A stretch of DNA of 64,000 nt, from the NCBI GenBank assembly GCA_050084985.1, contig JBITNC010000001.1:122202001-122266000 (forward strand), in the 5' to 3' direction. Every line of letters starts with the position of its first letter. Position 1 is the stretch's first letter. Made by a program: the position numbers and the translations under genes. Origin of the DNA: Nageia nagi. Taxonomy: Eukaryota; Pinophyta. Under the pieces are notes generated by a model, which made no database searches, had not been told where the DNA came from, and worked only from the letters and a program-made list of their open reading frames with translations. This document shows positions 1 through 13,466 of the stretch, piece after piece.

Positions 1-796
1 AAGGCAAAGAGAATTTAGTTTGTAGACTCAAAAAATCTTTGTATGTTTTGAAACAATCACCAAGGATATGGCATAGAAAACTTTACACCTTCATGAAGAG
101 CCAAAGTTTTATTAGAAGTGAAGCTAAGCATTGTGCATATTATAAGAGGTTTTATGATGGTAGTTTCATCATTTTATTATTATATGTTGATGACATATTA
201 TTTGCAAGCCCTAGCATGAATAAATCAATAATCTCAAGGCTCAGCTTGCTGGACATTTTATATGAAGGATAAAGGAGAATCAAACTTAATTATGGGGATG
301 AGGATACACATGGAAATAATAGGAAAGAAGATTTGGTTAATTCAAAATTCATATGAAGAAACAATTATGCAACACTTCAATATGCATAATGCAAAACTAG
401 TTACTACCCTACTTCCTCCACACATCAAATTATATTATGAAAAGAGTCCTAGTATAGAAATAGAGAAAATAAGTGTGTCTCGTGTATCAAACTCATTAGT
501 AGTAGGAAGCCTCATGTTCATCATGGTGAGCATCAAACTAGACATTTCCCAACTAGTGGGAGTTATTAGATAGTTCACAATGAATCCTAATAAGGAGCAT
601 TGGAATGCATTGAAGTGGATATTTAAATACTTAAATAGCACTTCAAATGTTGTTATTTACTATGGAGACACATTTGATTGATGGATAATTTCTCTAGGCT
701 TGTTAAAAATAAAACAAAGGTAATATTTGGCAAATTGGTAGCTTGGATGGCAGAGATAGTTAAAGAATTCATGTATATAGACTTCAAGTGGGAGAA
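1..796 (+). pseudogene. Ty1/copia reverse transcriptase-RNase H remnant
   Basis: This is the 3' part of a copia pol gene whose beginning lies outside the window. The first 260 bases translate as the end of the reverse transcriptase palm, with LKKSLYVLKQSPRIWH near the start and the catalytic YVDD box at 183-194 (YVDDILFAS). A frameshift near 262 leads to the connection region (LIMGMRI), and WNALKWIFKYLN near 600-640 matches the start of copia RNase H. The rest of RNase H is almost unreadable. Several frameshifts and stops make it non-functional. The fragment ends at a polypurine tract (786-796) followed by TGTTAGG, the usual junction with a 3' LTR. Confidence 0.85.
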
Positions 797-1869
797 TGTT
801 AGGAGGTGAATTCAACATATAGATCTCTTATGTTTTTTTGCATGATGATTATGTGTGCAACAATGTGATGGTGTGCCCTATTGAAAATTTTATATCTATA
901 CAATATTATTTTCAATCACTATTTTTAGATAATGCATGGTTATTATTAAGTGCATGACTATTGTTATGGACATAACTGATCACAAGATATGCATAGATAT
1001 TAAGTAATATAATAATTACAATAGAAACATGAGAACCTTCCATTACAAAAATACCACAATCAATTCCTAATGGAAAATCACTATTCCCAACCATACATTG
1101 AATAACACTATACACTTTAATATCTACATGTCTTGTATATTTTATAGACTTCAAGAAGAATGTGAAATATTATAACTGTAACTCATATTAAAACTACTCT
1201 TAAAATTTAAAATCAAACTAAATCTAAGAGTGAGCTAATATAAGATTTTAAATAAGATTAAATATATATTAACTCATATTATATGATATAAATAAAATAT
1301 ATTATCTATCTTTTAATCCCTTCACAAATTTTAATGTAGAGAGGGAGGAAGGTATTCTTACATCATTACTTCATACCCTAAACCTATATATAAAAGAGTT
1401 TGCTAATGATGCCAAAAAGGGAGTACATATGTCTCATCACACCTCATAGGATCATATCTAAGAAATAGTATAAATATATATCATTCCATCTAATCAATTT
1501 GATTGTTAAGGAAGAGGTCCCATGAGGAAGGGATACCAATTCAATACATAAAGAGATGTCAATCTATATAATTCTATTTATAAACACAACATTAATATAT
1601 AAGGATAGATAAATGATAAGATAAATATCTACTAGTTATAGATGTAGTCACCAATGTTTAAGTTACCATGCTACATAATTCTAGTTTTCAAGCATAATCC
1701 AAATAAAATATAAATAATCTCAAAATATAAAGTAATCCAAATAAAATTAAAATCTTATTAACTTATGTACTATTTTTTTATTGATCTTTAATAGGTTGAA
1801 ACATAATGATCTCATCATATGCATAAAACATGGATGGTTTAATAAAATATTACAAAGAAATACCATTTT
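797..1869. other. Probable start of a 3' LTR, then AT-rich spacer
   Basis: TGTTAGGAGG at 797 follows a copia-type polypurine tract and is probably the first base of the 3' LTR of the preceding remnant. Its partner LTR is outside the window, so the end cannot be placed. The rest is AT-rich and I see no gene. Confidence 0.4.
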
Positions 1870-2521
1870 TGTTAGGAATGGAGCCTAATTTATTGTCTAA
1901 GTGGAACTTTTTGCTCTTTATTTTCCAATTGGAATGCAAAAGTCCAATCTATAGGGACAATCAATCAGGTGGAGGCTAATTGGCATAGTCAGCTAACTAA
2001 TCATATTCTAGATTTTATCAATCAATCTATCTTGGAATAAGTAAAATTGATTGTATTTTCTATTGCATAGACAACCAAACTTGTAAAATTGATTAGAAAA
2101 TTAGGATCTATCTAATGTAGCTTGATCATGATCCAAAGATGTAAAAGCTCTATTTTAAGCATGCAAAATAACTCTTTCTTTATTCCATATTTAGAACTAA
2201 TGTTCCCCTTTGATGGTAGATTTATTACATGGATTTATATGCTAGTTAGGTTTAGAAATAGGATTGTAATGGTTTATTATAAATCCATGAGATGAAATGT
2301 AATTTTATATGAAATCAATAGTGTTAAAGAGAGAGATTAAATTTGGTACTGAGAGGACTTCTTATGAACCAAAGAGAATAATGACAGAGAGATGTTGGTT
2401 GTATATATTGGTTGTTTGGATATGATTACAATAAAGGATTACATGTTTGTTTACTATTATCTCTCAAAAAATTGAAGATTTTGATTTGTTCTAATATATT
2501 TATATATAGTGGATCCTAATA
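1870..2521 (+). repeat. 5' LTR of the copia element
   Basis: It starts TGTTAGGAATGGAGCCTAAT and ends just before the primer site with TAGTGGATCCTAATA. It aligns along its length with 6525-7258, for example at GGATCCTAA near both ends. The two copies differ by many substitutions and by indels (652 against 734 bp), so the insertion is old. Confidence 0.85.
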
Positions 2522-2536
2522 ATTGGTACCAGAGAT
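2522..2536 (+). other. Primer-binding site, initiator Met tRNA type
   Basis: ATTGGTACCAGAGAT directly after the 5' LTR resembles the plant copia consensus TGGTATCAGAGC, complementary to the 3' end of initiator methionine tRNA. Confidence 0.75.
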
Positions 2537-2579
2537 TTAAGTTTTTGTTATTCACTTGATAGATTGATTGAATTCTAGA

Positions 2580-3345
2580 TCAAGTGGGAGAAATGATATA
2601 AGAAGTGAGGTAAAGGGTGAAGAAATTCAATGACCATAATTTCTAGTTTTGGAAGATGCAAATGGAAGATTACATATACTAGAAGGACTTATTCTACCTC
2701 TTGAAGAAGTAGAAATGACACCTTAAAGTATGCCTAATGAAGAGTAGGCCTTACTTAATAGAAAGGCATTGGGCATCATGATATTGTATGTGGGTTCATT
2801 GGTAGCTTTGAACATCTTAGGGGAGAAAAATAAAAAAAAAGGTGATGGACAAATTGATCAAGATATACGAGAAACCATCTACCTCAAATAAGGTATACTT
2901 AAAGAAAATTAGTTTAGTATGAAGATGAATGAAGGAGGATCTATTCTCGATCATGTGAATGAATTCAATACTATTTCTAGCCAATTTTCATTAGTTAAGA
3001 TTGAATTTATTGATGAGATTATAGTACTACTAATATTTTCTTTAGTACAAGATAGTTGGAATAACCTGATCATGGTGGTAAGTAACTCTACCTCTAATAC
3101 CATAATGGTATCTGATGGAGTGGTTGATATTTATTGAAGTGAGAACACAAGGAGAAAGTCCATAGGAGAAAGTTCAAGCACATGCATTCTTATAGTTCAA
3201 AATAAAGTAATATTAAGGGATAGAGGAAAGAGTCAATAAAGGGGAAAATCTAAATCTAGAAGAAGGGTAAATTTGGAGTGTTGGTTTTATGGGAAGAAAG
3301 ACCATCTTTAGAAGAGTTTTTGGTCAAGAAAAGGTGATGGTAAAG
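2580..3345 (+). pseudogene. copia gag remnant
   Basis: Broken frames give NDHNFXFWKMQMEDYI-like sequence near 2630, the typical start of a copia capsid domain, then a longer open piece at 2919-3137 with SILDHVNEFNTISSQF, as in the UBN2/gag family. Near 3270 a degenerate CCHC knuckle reads CWFYGKKDHL, with the second cysteine lost. The protein would coat element RNA in virus-like particles. Multiple stops rule out expression. Confidence 0.7.
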
Positions 3346-3419
3346 AAAGAAATAAATTAAAGGTAAAAATCAAGATGCTAATATTGATGGTGAAATTCTA
3401 CAAGATTCTCTTATTTTAT

Positions 3420-6400
3420 CTCTTGATAGAAATAATGATTATTGGATGATTGAATCTGAGGCTTCCTTCCATGCAACCTCTCATAAGAAATACTTCATTG
3501 ATTATGCTATAGGTTACTATAGACATGTGCTTTTGGTTAATGATCAATGTGTGATATTATGGGCATTGGTACAATTAAGATAAAATTGCCAAATAAAGGG
3601 CCATGTGTTCTAAAGGAAGCTAGAAACATTCTTGATTTAAAGAAAAACCTCATACCAATAGTAATCTTGATAAGGAGGGCTATATAGTTACATTTGAAAA
3701 CTCTTTATGGAAAGTTATAAGAGGTTAATGATGGTAACTAAAGGTAGAATGATGGGTACTTTATATTTACTTACTAAAATATCTAACTACTCCTTGAATT
3801 TAGTTTCCATAGGTGAAGATGCAACTTTATGGAACTAAAGACTTGGGAACATGAATGAGAAAGGTATGAAATTTCTAGATTCAAGGAAGTTGTTGCATAA
3901 ATTGAAAGACATTAACTTGGGGTTTTATGATAATTGTATTTTTTGGAAAACATACTAGGGTGATATTTTTGAAGGTTGGACCAAAAAATAATAAAAAGAA
4001 GTTAGAGTTAGTCCACTTAGATGTGTGGGGTCCCACATAAGTAAAATATTTTGATGGATTCTCTTATTGTGTCATATTCATTGATGATGCTACAAGGAAA
4101 AAATGAATTTATTATATTAAAAATAAAGTTGATGTATTTTATACTTTCAAGAGTTACAAAGCATTTTTTGAGAATGAAATGGAAAAAATGTTGAAATATA
4201 TCAAGTCAAATAATGGTAGATAATATTGTATAAAGGATTTTTATGACTATTGTGCACACATTGTGATAACAAGGGTAAAGATAGTTCCTATAACACCTCA
4301 AGAAAATGGGGCTTTAGGAAGGATGAATAGAAAAATCTTAGAAGATGCAAGGTGCATGAGGTTGTATGTAAGATTACCTTTGTTTATATTGGATAATTAT
4401 GATGATATTATTGTGCATTTGATAAATAACATTGTGTATTTGATAAAAAAGAGGCCTAATAGTTCTTTAGATAAAAGGAATTTATAACAGTTGTGGATAG
4501 TTAATAAGGTAGACCATTCCTTCCTTAAGGTATTTGTTTTGAGGGTTTTATGCATATTGATAAGAAGAAAAGAAAGAAATTACATAATAAAGCTCTTAAG
4601 TGTTATTTACTTGGATATGGAGTTGATGGTTTGGGATATAGATTATGGCATAATGATAATCAAAAAATCATCGGGAGTTGAGATATTATATTCAATGAAA
4701 AGTGATTATAGAAGGATAAATTGCAAAATAAAGAAGAAGAGCTCAAATATGTCACACTTGATAATATTGGTTAGCAAAGTGAACCCAAGGTTCAAGATGG
4801 AATTCAATAACAAGAGCCCTAAATACTAGCACTTGTTGGTATAATATCCACGAGTAAATAAATCATGTGAGAGATTTTCCCCTCTCTTTATTATGTACTA
4901 TATACTAATTTTGATGAACCATAATATTATGATGAGTTTATACATATGATTACATATAATAAATGGGAATTTGCTATGAATAAAGATATGGAATATCCTA
5001 TTCACAACCAAGCTACTATCTAAAGGTAAAAAGGGTTTAACTAATAAGTGGATGTATAGGTTGAAGAATAAGATGGAGGGACAAAATATATACAAAGAAA
5101 TGCTTATAGACAAGGGGTTTCCTCAAAAGAAAGGTATAGAATTTGATGAGAACTTTTCACTAGTTGTTAAAATGACCTCCATAAGAACTATTTTGAGTAT
5201 AGTGGCTTTAGAAAATTTATTTCTTGAATACATGGATGTTAAGACTAGTTTCCTTCATGGGGATTTGGATGAGAAGATTAGCATGCACCAAATGGAAGGT
5301 TTTGAGGTCATGGGTATGGATGATGATGTGTGTGGATTGAAAAGAGTTTTTATGGCCTTAAACAATATCCAAGATAATGGTATTTGAATTTTGATCAATT
5401 TATGGTTAACCAAATATTTACGAGGTGCCAATATAACCATTGTGTTTATTTCAATAAGACTTATAATGGAGACTATGTTATCTTGATTTTGTATGTGGAT
5501 GACATATTGGTTGTAGGTTAATGCACATAAAATATTTTTGAGTTAAACAAGAAGTTGAAAAACACTTTTTCCATAAAGGATTTGGGTGAGTCCAAAAACA
5601 TTATTGGTATGAGGATAACAAGAAATATGGAGAACCATATGCTACAATTATCTTAGGGAGATTATATTGAGAAGATTCTAAAGTGATTCGATATGAAGGA
5701 TGAAAAGGAGGTTACTAGACCTTTGGAAAAACACTTCAAACTCACCAAATATTTATTTCCCAAGATACAAAATAAATAATAGTACATGAATAAGGTTCCT
5801 TATTCTTTAGCAATTGGAAGTATGATGCATGTCATGATTTACACAAGACCAGACATTACACAAGTAATGAGAGTTGTGAGTAGATTTATGAATAATCATA
5901 GAAATGGTAATTGGGAATCAGTAAAATAGCTTCTCAAGTATTTGAGAGGTACTTCCAATTACTCTTTTAATATTAGAGGTTATAATATTTTCTTGTAAGG
6001 ATATGTGGATCTAGATATAGCAGGTGATATTGATGATGGAAGGAGCACTATGGGGTATTCTTTACTATAGAAGTAGTAATAGTTAGTTGGATCTATAAAT
6101 TACAACAAGTAGTTTCCCTTTCAATCATTGAAGCAAAGTAGGTTATTATTACTAAAGCTAGCAAAAATATGATTTGGTTGGAAAGATTATTGAAGGATTT
6201 AGGTAAAGAGCAAGGACATACTAAATTGTAGAGTGATAGCCAAAGTGCTATTTATCTAGCTAAGAACTTAACCTTTCATTCAAGGAAAAATATTTAAAAC
6301 TTAGATATCACTTCATACATTTAGTATTGGAGGATGGATATTTGAAGTTGGGTAAAATAAATACATCCCAAAATCCTCCTAATAACTTTATAAAAGTTGT

Positions 6401-6440
6401 AACAAGGGAGAAGTTTAGCCATTGCTTAATTTCAATTGGC
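3420..6440 (+). pseudogene. copia pol remnant (PR-INT-RT-RH)
   Basis: Domains follow copia order. The protease start near 3437 reads DYWMIESEASFHATS, where the catalytic D-S-G has become E-S-E. GAG-pre-integrase is near 3830-3960. The integrase core has VHLDVWGPT near 4010 and FIDDATRK near 4080, and runs to about 4480. The RT start is at 5052 (MYRLKNKMEG), DVKTSFLHGDL is near 5235, and the YVDD box is at 5492-5503. RNase H has SDSQSAIYLAKN near 6230. Many in-frame stops and frameshifts separate these blocks, so no enzyme can be made. Confidence 0.85.
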
Positions 6441-6524
6441 CTTAAGGAATAAGAGGATCATGATGAGAAGTTTTCAATACCTTACTATAGTGTGTTGCAA
6501 TAGGATTTGTCTCAAATGAGAGAT

Positions 6525-7258
6525 AATTAGTAATGGAGCCTAATTCATTGGATAAGAGAAATTTTTTTACTTTCTATTTTTCAATTGATATGCACATCTA
6601 ATCTATAGGGATAATTGATTGGGTGGAGATCAATCAATGTAGTCAATCGTATGATCATATTCTAGACTTGATCAATCAATCGATCCTACAATGAGTTAAA
6701 TTGATTATATTTTCTATAGTATAGATAACTAAACCTAATGGATATAATCAAAAAATCAAGATCAATCTCATGTAGGTTGATCACAATCTAGATATGCAAT
6801 AACTCTATTTTGAGTATACAAACTTACTCTTTCTTCGTTTCATCTTTAGAACTGATGTTGCCCCTTTTTATAGTATATTTATTGCATGGAACTTTATTCC
6901 AATTAGGATTAGAAATAAGAATATAATGGTTTTTTATAAATCCATGGGATGCAATGTAATTATGTATGAGATCAATAGTATTTGAAGAGAGAGAGATTGA
7001 GTTTGGTATTGAGAGTACTCCTTATTAATCAAAGAGAAGGCTACAATAGAGAGATGTTGGTTGTATCTCTTGGTTGTTTGGATTTGATTGGAATAAAGGA
7101 ATCAAACATTCTCTAAATACCTACACTAAGTGAACTACATTAAAACTTATCTTATCTCTTGTATGAATGATTTGATTACTTATTTGTTTACTATTATCTT
7201 TTGGAAACTTTTAGAATTTGATTTTCTCTACTATATTTTTATATAGTGGATCCTAACA
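6525..7258 (+). repeat. 3' LTR of the copia element
   Basis: It follows a weak polypurine tract (6513-6524, AAATGAGAGAT). The expected TGTT start has decayed to AATT, but TAATGGAGCCTAATTCATTG matches the 5' LTR start and the end is GGATCCTAACA. It carries about 80 bp absent from the 5' copy. Confidence 0.8.
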
Positions 7259-7299
7259 ATCTCATAGACTACAATAATTACAAGATATTACTAGATTGG

Positions 7300-8703
7300 G
7301 CTTCTTAATAAAGATAAAAAATCTTTTTAGGAAATGTAACATATACTCAATCTTATGGAATGCAATGATATCACAATATGCACACCATGAGCATGGTTTA
7401 GATGCTCTTAATCATTTTTAAAAAATACAATTGATTGATTTTATACTAGATTTAATAACTATTACAAGTATTTTAGTTCTATATGTAACTTTTTTAGCTT
7501 TAAAATGGGGCATTGATATTCATAGAAAAATACTTAGTTGTGGATTTCTTTCACATGGAATTGTGATAATTTCCCTGATAGACATGTATGCAAAATATGG
7601 GAGCATTAATAAGAAGGTAAAGATTTTGTTAATTGATAAGATGTATTATGAATAAATAATTTTACAAACTACAATGATATGTACATGGACTATTTGATAA
7701 AATTCAATAAAGAGCCACCATCTCATGGAATTCAATGATTCATTAACAATTAACTACCTCATCACTTTCTTTAGAAATACATTGATAAAAGTGATTTGGG
7801 AAATGCTACCTCAAATTATATTATGGTAGATATATCTAGCTTAATATTTAGTAGTATTTAAAAATATTAAAATAAAACCTTATAAGGAATATTTCTATTG
7901 AGAGATCTTAATCATCAAATTGGTCATCAAAGCAAAAATGCATGTTATTGGGAATGGACAATTGTTAATAAAAGGTGATAAAAGAGATGTACAACTTCTT
8001 GATGTACATTATGCAAGTTATTAATTATTGTACTACCTTGATCTTGTAATTGTATAATATACAGAAAAGGATATGAGCATAATCTCTTTGCAAATTCATT
8101 CCAACTAGTTGTTAGATTTTAAAAACCTTCAAATATTAAGGGGTTCTTTTAAGCTTGGAATTTTTCTAAGATATAGCTGAAATAATTATTAATGTTAAAT
8201 TACTCAAGATATTGACATAGTATATCATTAAAAACATATTAACCTTACAATATTAGGCCTTTAATGTTTCAATTTTAGGGGATCATATTCTCTTTTTCTA
8301 CCATATTCTCTTTTTCTACCATATTATCTTTTTTTATGATCAAACTATTTGAATAAATGAAATATGTGGATATTAATCTAGGTGATGTTATATTTATTAA
8401 TGTATTATCTACATGTAACCATGTAAGTATAGTTAAATAGGGTTATTAGTACTTTAAATCTATGAATAATTATTATCGTATTCCACCTATAATTGAACAC
8501 TATACATGTATTATTGATCACCTTGATCGTGTTGGGTATCTAGTTGAAGCAAAAGATTTTACAAATAACATGTAAATACAATATAATATTTTAGTGTGGA
8601 TTTATTTATTTAGTTATCATATAATTCATAATAATATTTTATATTTAGACCCCCAAAATTATGTACCTTATGTTCATCTCTTAAATATTTATGTTACATG
8701 TAT
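7300..8703 (+). pseudogene. PPR (PLS-class) gene pseudogene, repeats through E motif
   Basis: Decayed pentatricopeptide-repeat coding sequence. The block 7431-7655 reads LVLYVTFLALKWGIDIHRKI and SLIDMYAKYGSI, the signature of plant PLS repeats (ALKQGKEIH, LIDMYAKCGSI). Further blocks are SWNSM-like sequence near 7725, a degraded repeat near 8080, INVLSTCNHV near 8400, PPIIEHYTCIIDHLDRVGYL near 8485-8545, and LDPQNYVPYVHLLNIYV near 8650-8690, which is the E motif. Family knowledge: such proteins bind organelle RNA and direct C-to-U editing. Stops and frameshifts occur throughout. The matching DYW end is probably at 13090-13466. Confidence 0.82.
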
Positions 8704-11700
8704 GTCATGACCCACCTCAAGACACTATTTGACCTCAAGTACCATTGAGGATTTAAATGAATTATGTTTGAGTAATGCTATGGTAATGAAAAATTTGATA
8801 TGTAATATGTATTACTTGTGGCAATTTGATGCTGGCTTTGAGATGTTTTGACAAAGGTCACATGATGGAGAAGAGATCTAAAGGTGAATTGGTGATGGGA
8901 ATAGAAGGGTAAGAGGAGGAAATGATTGGTGTTGATTTGCTAACACACCCTATGACCATTGTAAATCATGTAATTTCATGTAGAATAATTGTTATGATTA
9001 TTGATTTGTAGATGGAAATGTGTTTGCAAAACTATATGGATTAACCTTACTCTGCAGGACAAGGTGATCATTGCAAGTAAAGGTGTGTTTTCTCTTATTT
9101 TGTATTTTTGAAATTAAAATTTTGAAAAAGAGGAAAAAAGGGGATATACATTTAGTTAAATTTTGAAAATTATTATAAGGTTAGAAAAATAAATTTAATG
9201 GGGTAAAAGTTGAATATAAGTGTCCATATTATTTCCACATAGGGTTAATAATAAAAACACTATTAGATAGAGACTAAGGTCTCTTTGTGGTATTACAAAA
9301 TATTTAATAGCTAGGAAAATAATAGAGTAATGACCTTACTTAATTTTCTTTTCTTGTGTTAGGAATGGATAAGAGTTTGCACTAAATTGTTAGTTAGTGA
9401 AAAAGGTTCTAAAGTATTAAATGCCATTACAATAATTTACATCTTTAGGCAAACCTTGAGGAGAAGTCCATTTGGACGCACTTGAACCTACTATAACTAA
9501 AGGACTAGAGCATTAGAAAAATACTACTACTAATACTACCTATCTATCTATCTCTTGTTATTTCATTTTTGTCTATTCTCAATCTTGGATTATGTGAAGA
9601 AAAAAAGTCTCTCTTCCCTCTCCAAATCCAGGTACATTCTTTTGCTTTTTTATGTCTAGTTAAAGTAGTCCTTTTGGTATTATGTATGTAGAATTATTTG
9701 ATAAAAGTCTATGAAATAGTTTATGATAGTAGCCTTGCTCCCTTTGAAATGACATGCTACCTAGTCTATTTAACACACTCATGTAATAGATGACACTTTT
9801 GCTTTTTGAAAAGGGTATAATTTTATACTAATTATGTGAAATTTTTTTGAGAAAGATTTAAATACAAATTTTATTGACTTAATACATTTAGTTGATTTGA
9901 CAATTCCTTTGCCGTATATGCTCCTAAATTTATTTAAAAAATATTTTGAGTTTTCCCCTTACCTCTTCATCCATGCTTCTCCATAGGTATATACATTCAT
10001 TTAAGAGTTCTTATATTATCCTATGCTTAAAAAAAATGTGGGATAACATTTTTAAGATCTGATAGTTATTTCAATTAATATAATTAGATCAAGCATCCTT
10101 CCCACTTTGTGTTAAAAATAATATATATTTTTTCTCTATGAATTGCATAAGATAACGGAGGCACTTTTGGCCTTAATTTTCTAATAGTAAGCCTTTTCAA
10201 TTAGTCTTTGATTATCTTCCATTCTTACATTGCGATCATAAAGGAAGAATGTTGGTAAAGATTTAGAGCATGATATTTTACTTATTTACTCTTTTGAAAT
10301 ATCCATCCTTTGTGTATTTTATTATGTAATTATCAAACATTTCCTTGGTCTTATGTATTCCTATGCATTTCACCTCCTTAGATATTTAGATATCATATTC
10401 TAGATATTCCATGAAAGTACATGTTGAAAAGAAAGCAATACTAGTTTAATATTTACCTATGTTCAAGTTCACAGAACTCTATCTACATCTACAGCATCTA
10501 ATAATCTCTAGACTTCACCTCTTTCACTTTGTATATACGTATATGGATTGTGATATCAACCCTTTACTTTACTATGAGATAGAACTCCATCTATTATTCA
10601 TGAGTTTACCTAGAGTATACATTGTTAAACTTTGTAGAAATTGGATTCATTTTAACCCAAAAACTCATAATAGTCGTAGATGGATTAGGTTATTAAATCT
10701 GACAAATCCAAACCTATCTTAATAACTTAGGATCAACCCTAAATTAGAGTTAAGGTTCCAAATTATAATTTGTGAGCATTTGGAATATGTTAGGGACTCT
10801 TGAAATAAAATTGGATATCAATGGGACCCAATGGGATAAATGGGATCATTCAGGATCTTTTTAGAGGAATGTAAAGAAAAATGATAGAGAAACTTCACCA
10901 AATCGACCTACCTTGCTAAGAGTCAAATAAAAGGAATATTCCTTGAGTGAGGAACCCTTACTACCACATTATTTTTGTAGCAATAATGGCTAGATCTTTC
11001 CTCATGACTTGCTACTTTATGTATGGAAGAGATCTTTTAAAAAGTAGATTCGTATATGTGATACAATATGTATGGGACAAATAAGACTAGGTGACTTTTT
11101 GAGTAAGCCTATAATCAAAACTTTTGAGGTACACCTCATGGATAAAGATGAATGGTGTTAAACCCTAGAACTTGTCTTGTACCCTCTTCATTATTTTGAA
11201 ATATTAGTTTATGGTTAGTAGGTTATGGGTGGTTCTTTTTGTCAACATATTTAAAAATAAATTAGAATAAACAACCACTTGAGGATATTATTTAATATCT
11301 ATGGCTCCTCAAGTTATGGGCATGAGGATGTCAAACCACATGGTGGGACTAGCTGATAGTTATGGGTAGGTTATTATTCATGTCCTCTAACATGTGAGTT
11401 AGGTGGGATAGTAATAAAAAAAATATTATTATAGGGTGAGGGTAACTAGTAGTCATACCACTTGCAGTTAGCAAAAAGGGGTATGAAGATTGTTCCATAG
11501 GTGACACTACCTGCTCATAAGAAAGCTTATCTAGGATAAGTTAACTACTCCTATGAGACAAAGAGTTATCATCAGGTGATGATGCTAAGTTATTGGAAGT
11601 TTGATCTCTCAGGTGTTGTGGGCCTTGAGTAGAAAACCACTACATTGTGACCAAAAAGCCTATTGCACATGGGACATGGAATAGGAATGGTGAGGTTACA

Positions 11701-13050
11701 TTTGAGGAATCTTTTCAATAGGGTGAGTGTTGAAAAGTGAACACCAAAAGAATTTATTAGGGTTGGTTACCCTAGGTTCTTGATCAATTTTGCCATGTGA
11801 GTGTTGAACTAGCTAGGAACATTATTAAGCTCATATGGGATTACCTACTTCATTCCTAGAATATTGAGTGTTAAACTAAAAAAAAAAGGTATAAATTTTA
11901 ATGTTTTGTATGGTTAAACTAAGTAGATGCATTATAGTGTAGTAGATGGAATAAAATACAAAATATATGAAAAATGATGAAAGATTCATAATTTTTTTAT
12001 GATAGACATATCACATGCAAATACTCCTAAAACTTATTAAAACTCCACCAATATGAAATGCACTATTATTATCCCTTGTATATATTTACCAAAAATAAGA
12101 TAAATAAATCTATTCAATATGATACTAGCTTATTAAAAATTAAAAGTGGTATCATTAGGTATATTATATACACACATTGTAGAAGTTATCTGATATTTTT
12201 GATGTTAGCATGTTCATTTCTTTCCAAGGATCATCAATAGACACATTGATAAGGGGATATATACCAAACATATGTAAAGTACTAAATTATTCCAAGTAGT
12301 TGGGATAGTCCCTTGTACATAGAGAGAGCACAAAAGTGCTAAGTGTTATCACAATATTATCCCTTTTTTACTTTCATTTCTAAGCATTATAAAAAACTTG
12401 AACAATAAATACCCATAGAAGATAAAGAATTAAGGCTAGGAAAGGGTACAAAAAGTTAGCATATAAGATGATGAGGAAAATATAAAAATTTAAAAAGTTC
12501 TTAACTCAAGAAGGAGGTTACCTAATGAGCATAGTTAATAAAGGGAAAAAAAAGTACCTATGATTGGTACAACTAAAGCATGAATAACAAGAAGGATAAG
12601 GAATTACAAGAAATACAAGAAAGAGGAATAAATGGACCAATGATTCATAATTTTCAGAAACAATCTCTAAAGGATAATCCAATACAAATACATGAAGAGG
12701 ATAAATAGATAAATAAGGGTTACAATTATCTAGGAAAAATAACTAATGAACATGGGTTATCATCAAATGGACCAATATGTATTGAATAATGTGATCCAAA
12801 CAAGAAGCCTATGAGTTTCCATTTAGTGAGGTGATTGACAACGAAATGTTGAGAGAGGACAATATGAGAAAGGAGGATTTTAATCCCATGTATAATGAAC
12901 TATTATATGGATATACAATAAATTAGTATATGAAAATGCTCACACATAAGGGCTTTTACAATAAGCAATTATAATAAGCTTAGATATAGATATGAATAGA
13001 CCAAATAGAAGGATGATAGAATAATTCTTTTAATAGTTACCTAAGGTAAA
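8704..13050. other. 4.3 kb non-coding DNA separating two parts of a PPR gene
   Basis: The PPR reading stops abruptly at about 8703, where TGTCATGACCC begins, and DYW sequence resumes near 13090. I found no LTR pair, polymerase or transposase in between, and short open frames such as 10459-10722 show no family motif. A 45-bp piece near 11943 (RWNKIQNI, then KMMKDS after a stop) resembles the E+ motif of PPR proteins and may be a stranded fragment. This would mean at least two separate insertions. Confidence 0.5.
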
Positions 13051-13089
13051 ATATTAAGCTATTTTTCCTTTAAAAACTTACTAATATAT

Positions 13090-13466
13090 TTACCTTTTCA
13101 TAAAGAAAAGATCACATCCAAAAATATAAGAAATTTATGGTGAATTAGAGAGATTATATCATGTGATGGAATCAATTAGAATATGTTCCTCATATGAGAT
13201 TTATTTTGCAATATGTCAAGGAAGATGAGAAGGAAAAACTTCTTCACCACCAAAGTGAAAAACTAGCGATTACTTTTAGGTTGTTAAACACATACTCTAA
13301 GTCAACTATTCAATTTATGAAGAACCTTCATGTATGTGATAATTACCACTCTACAATAAAGTTTATCTCTAAAATTGTTGCATGAGAAATTATTGTACTT
13401 GATGCTAACCGTTTTCATCTCTTGAAGGATTGATAATGTTCATATAGTCATTATTGGTGTTTGACT
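13090..13466 (+). pseudogene. DYW deaminase domain pseudogene of a PPR protein
   Basis: The segment begins with KKRSHPKI and EIYGELERL near 13110-13150, matching the start of plant DYW domains (DRSHPKTEEIYAKLERL type). After a frameshift, FILQYVKEDEKEKLLHHQSE and KLAITF keep the HxE zinc/catalytic motif (H-Q-S-E). The zinc box CGDCH is changed to CDNYH, losing one cysteine. ISKIVA-stop-EIIVLDANRFHLLKD follows, and the extreme C-terminus reads CSYSHYW, a decayed form of the CSCGDYW end. The intact domain would deaminate cytidine in organelle transcripts. Frameshift, stops and the lost zinc ligand show it is dead. Confidence 0.85.

Larger units (their letters stand above)
1870..7258 (+). mobile_element. 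Complete but decayed Ty1/copia LTR retrotransposon
   Basis: Two direct repeats (1870-2521 and 6525-7258) flank an internal region with a methionine-tRNA primer site and copia-order remains: gag, protease, integrase, reverse transcriptase, RNase H. The RNase H end and the short tail after it suggest the Tork lineage, but this is a weak assignment. The flanking 5-mers (atttt and atctc) no longer form a clear target duplication, and the coding region has many stops and frameshifts. It is one of the older insertions here. Confidence 0.85.

Noticed and set aside
1865-7263. Target duplication of the first copia element
   Set aside because: Flanking 5-mers atttt and atctc do not match well enough to call.
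10459-10722. 87-codon plus frame
   Set aside because: No recognisable motif, AT-rich surroundings, no splice context.
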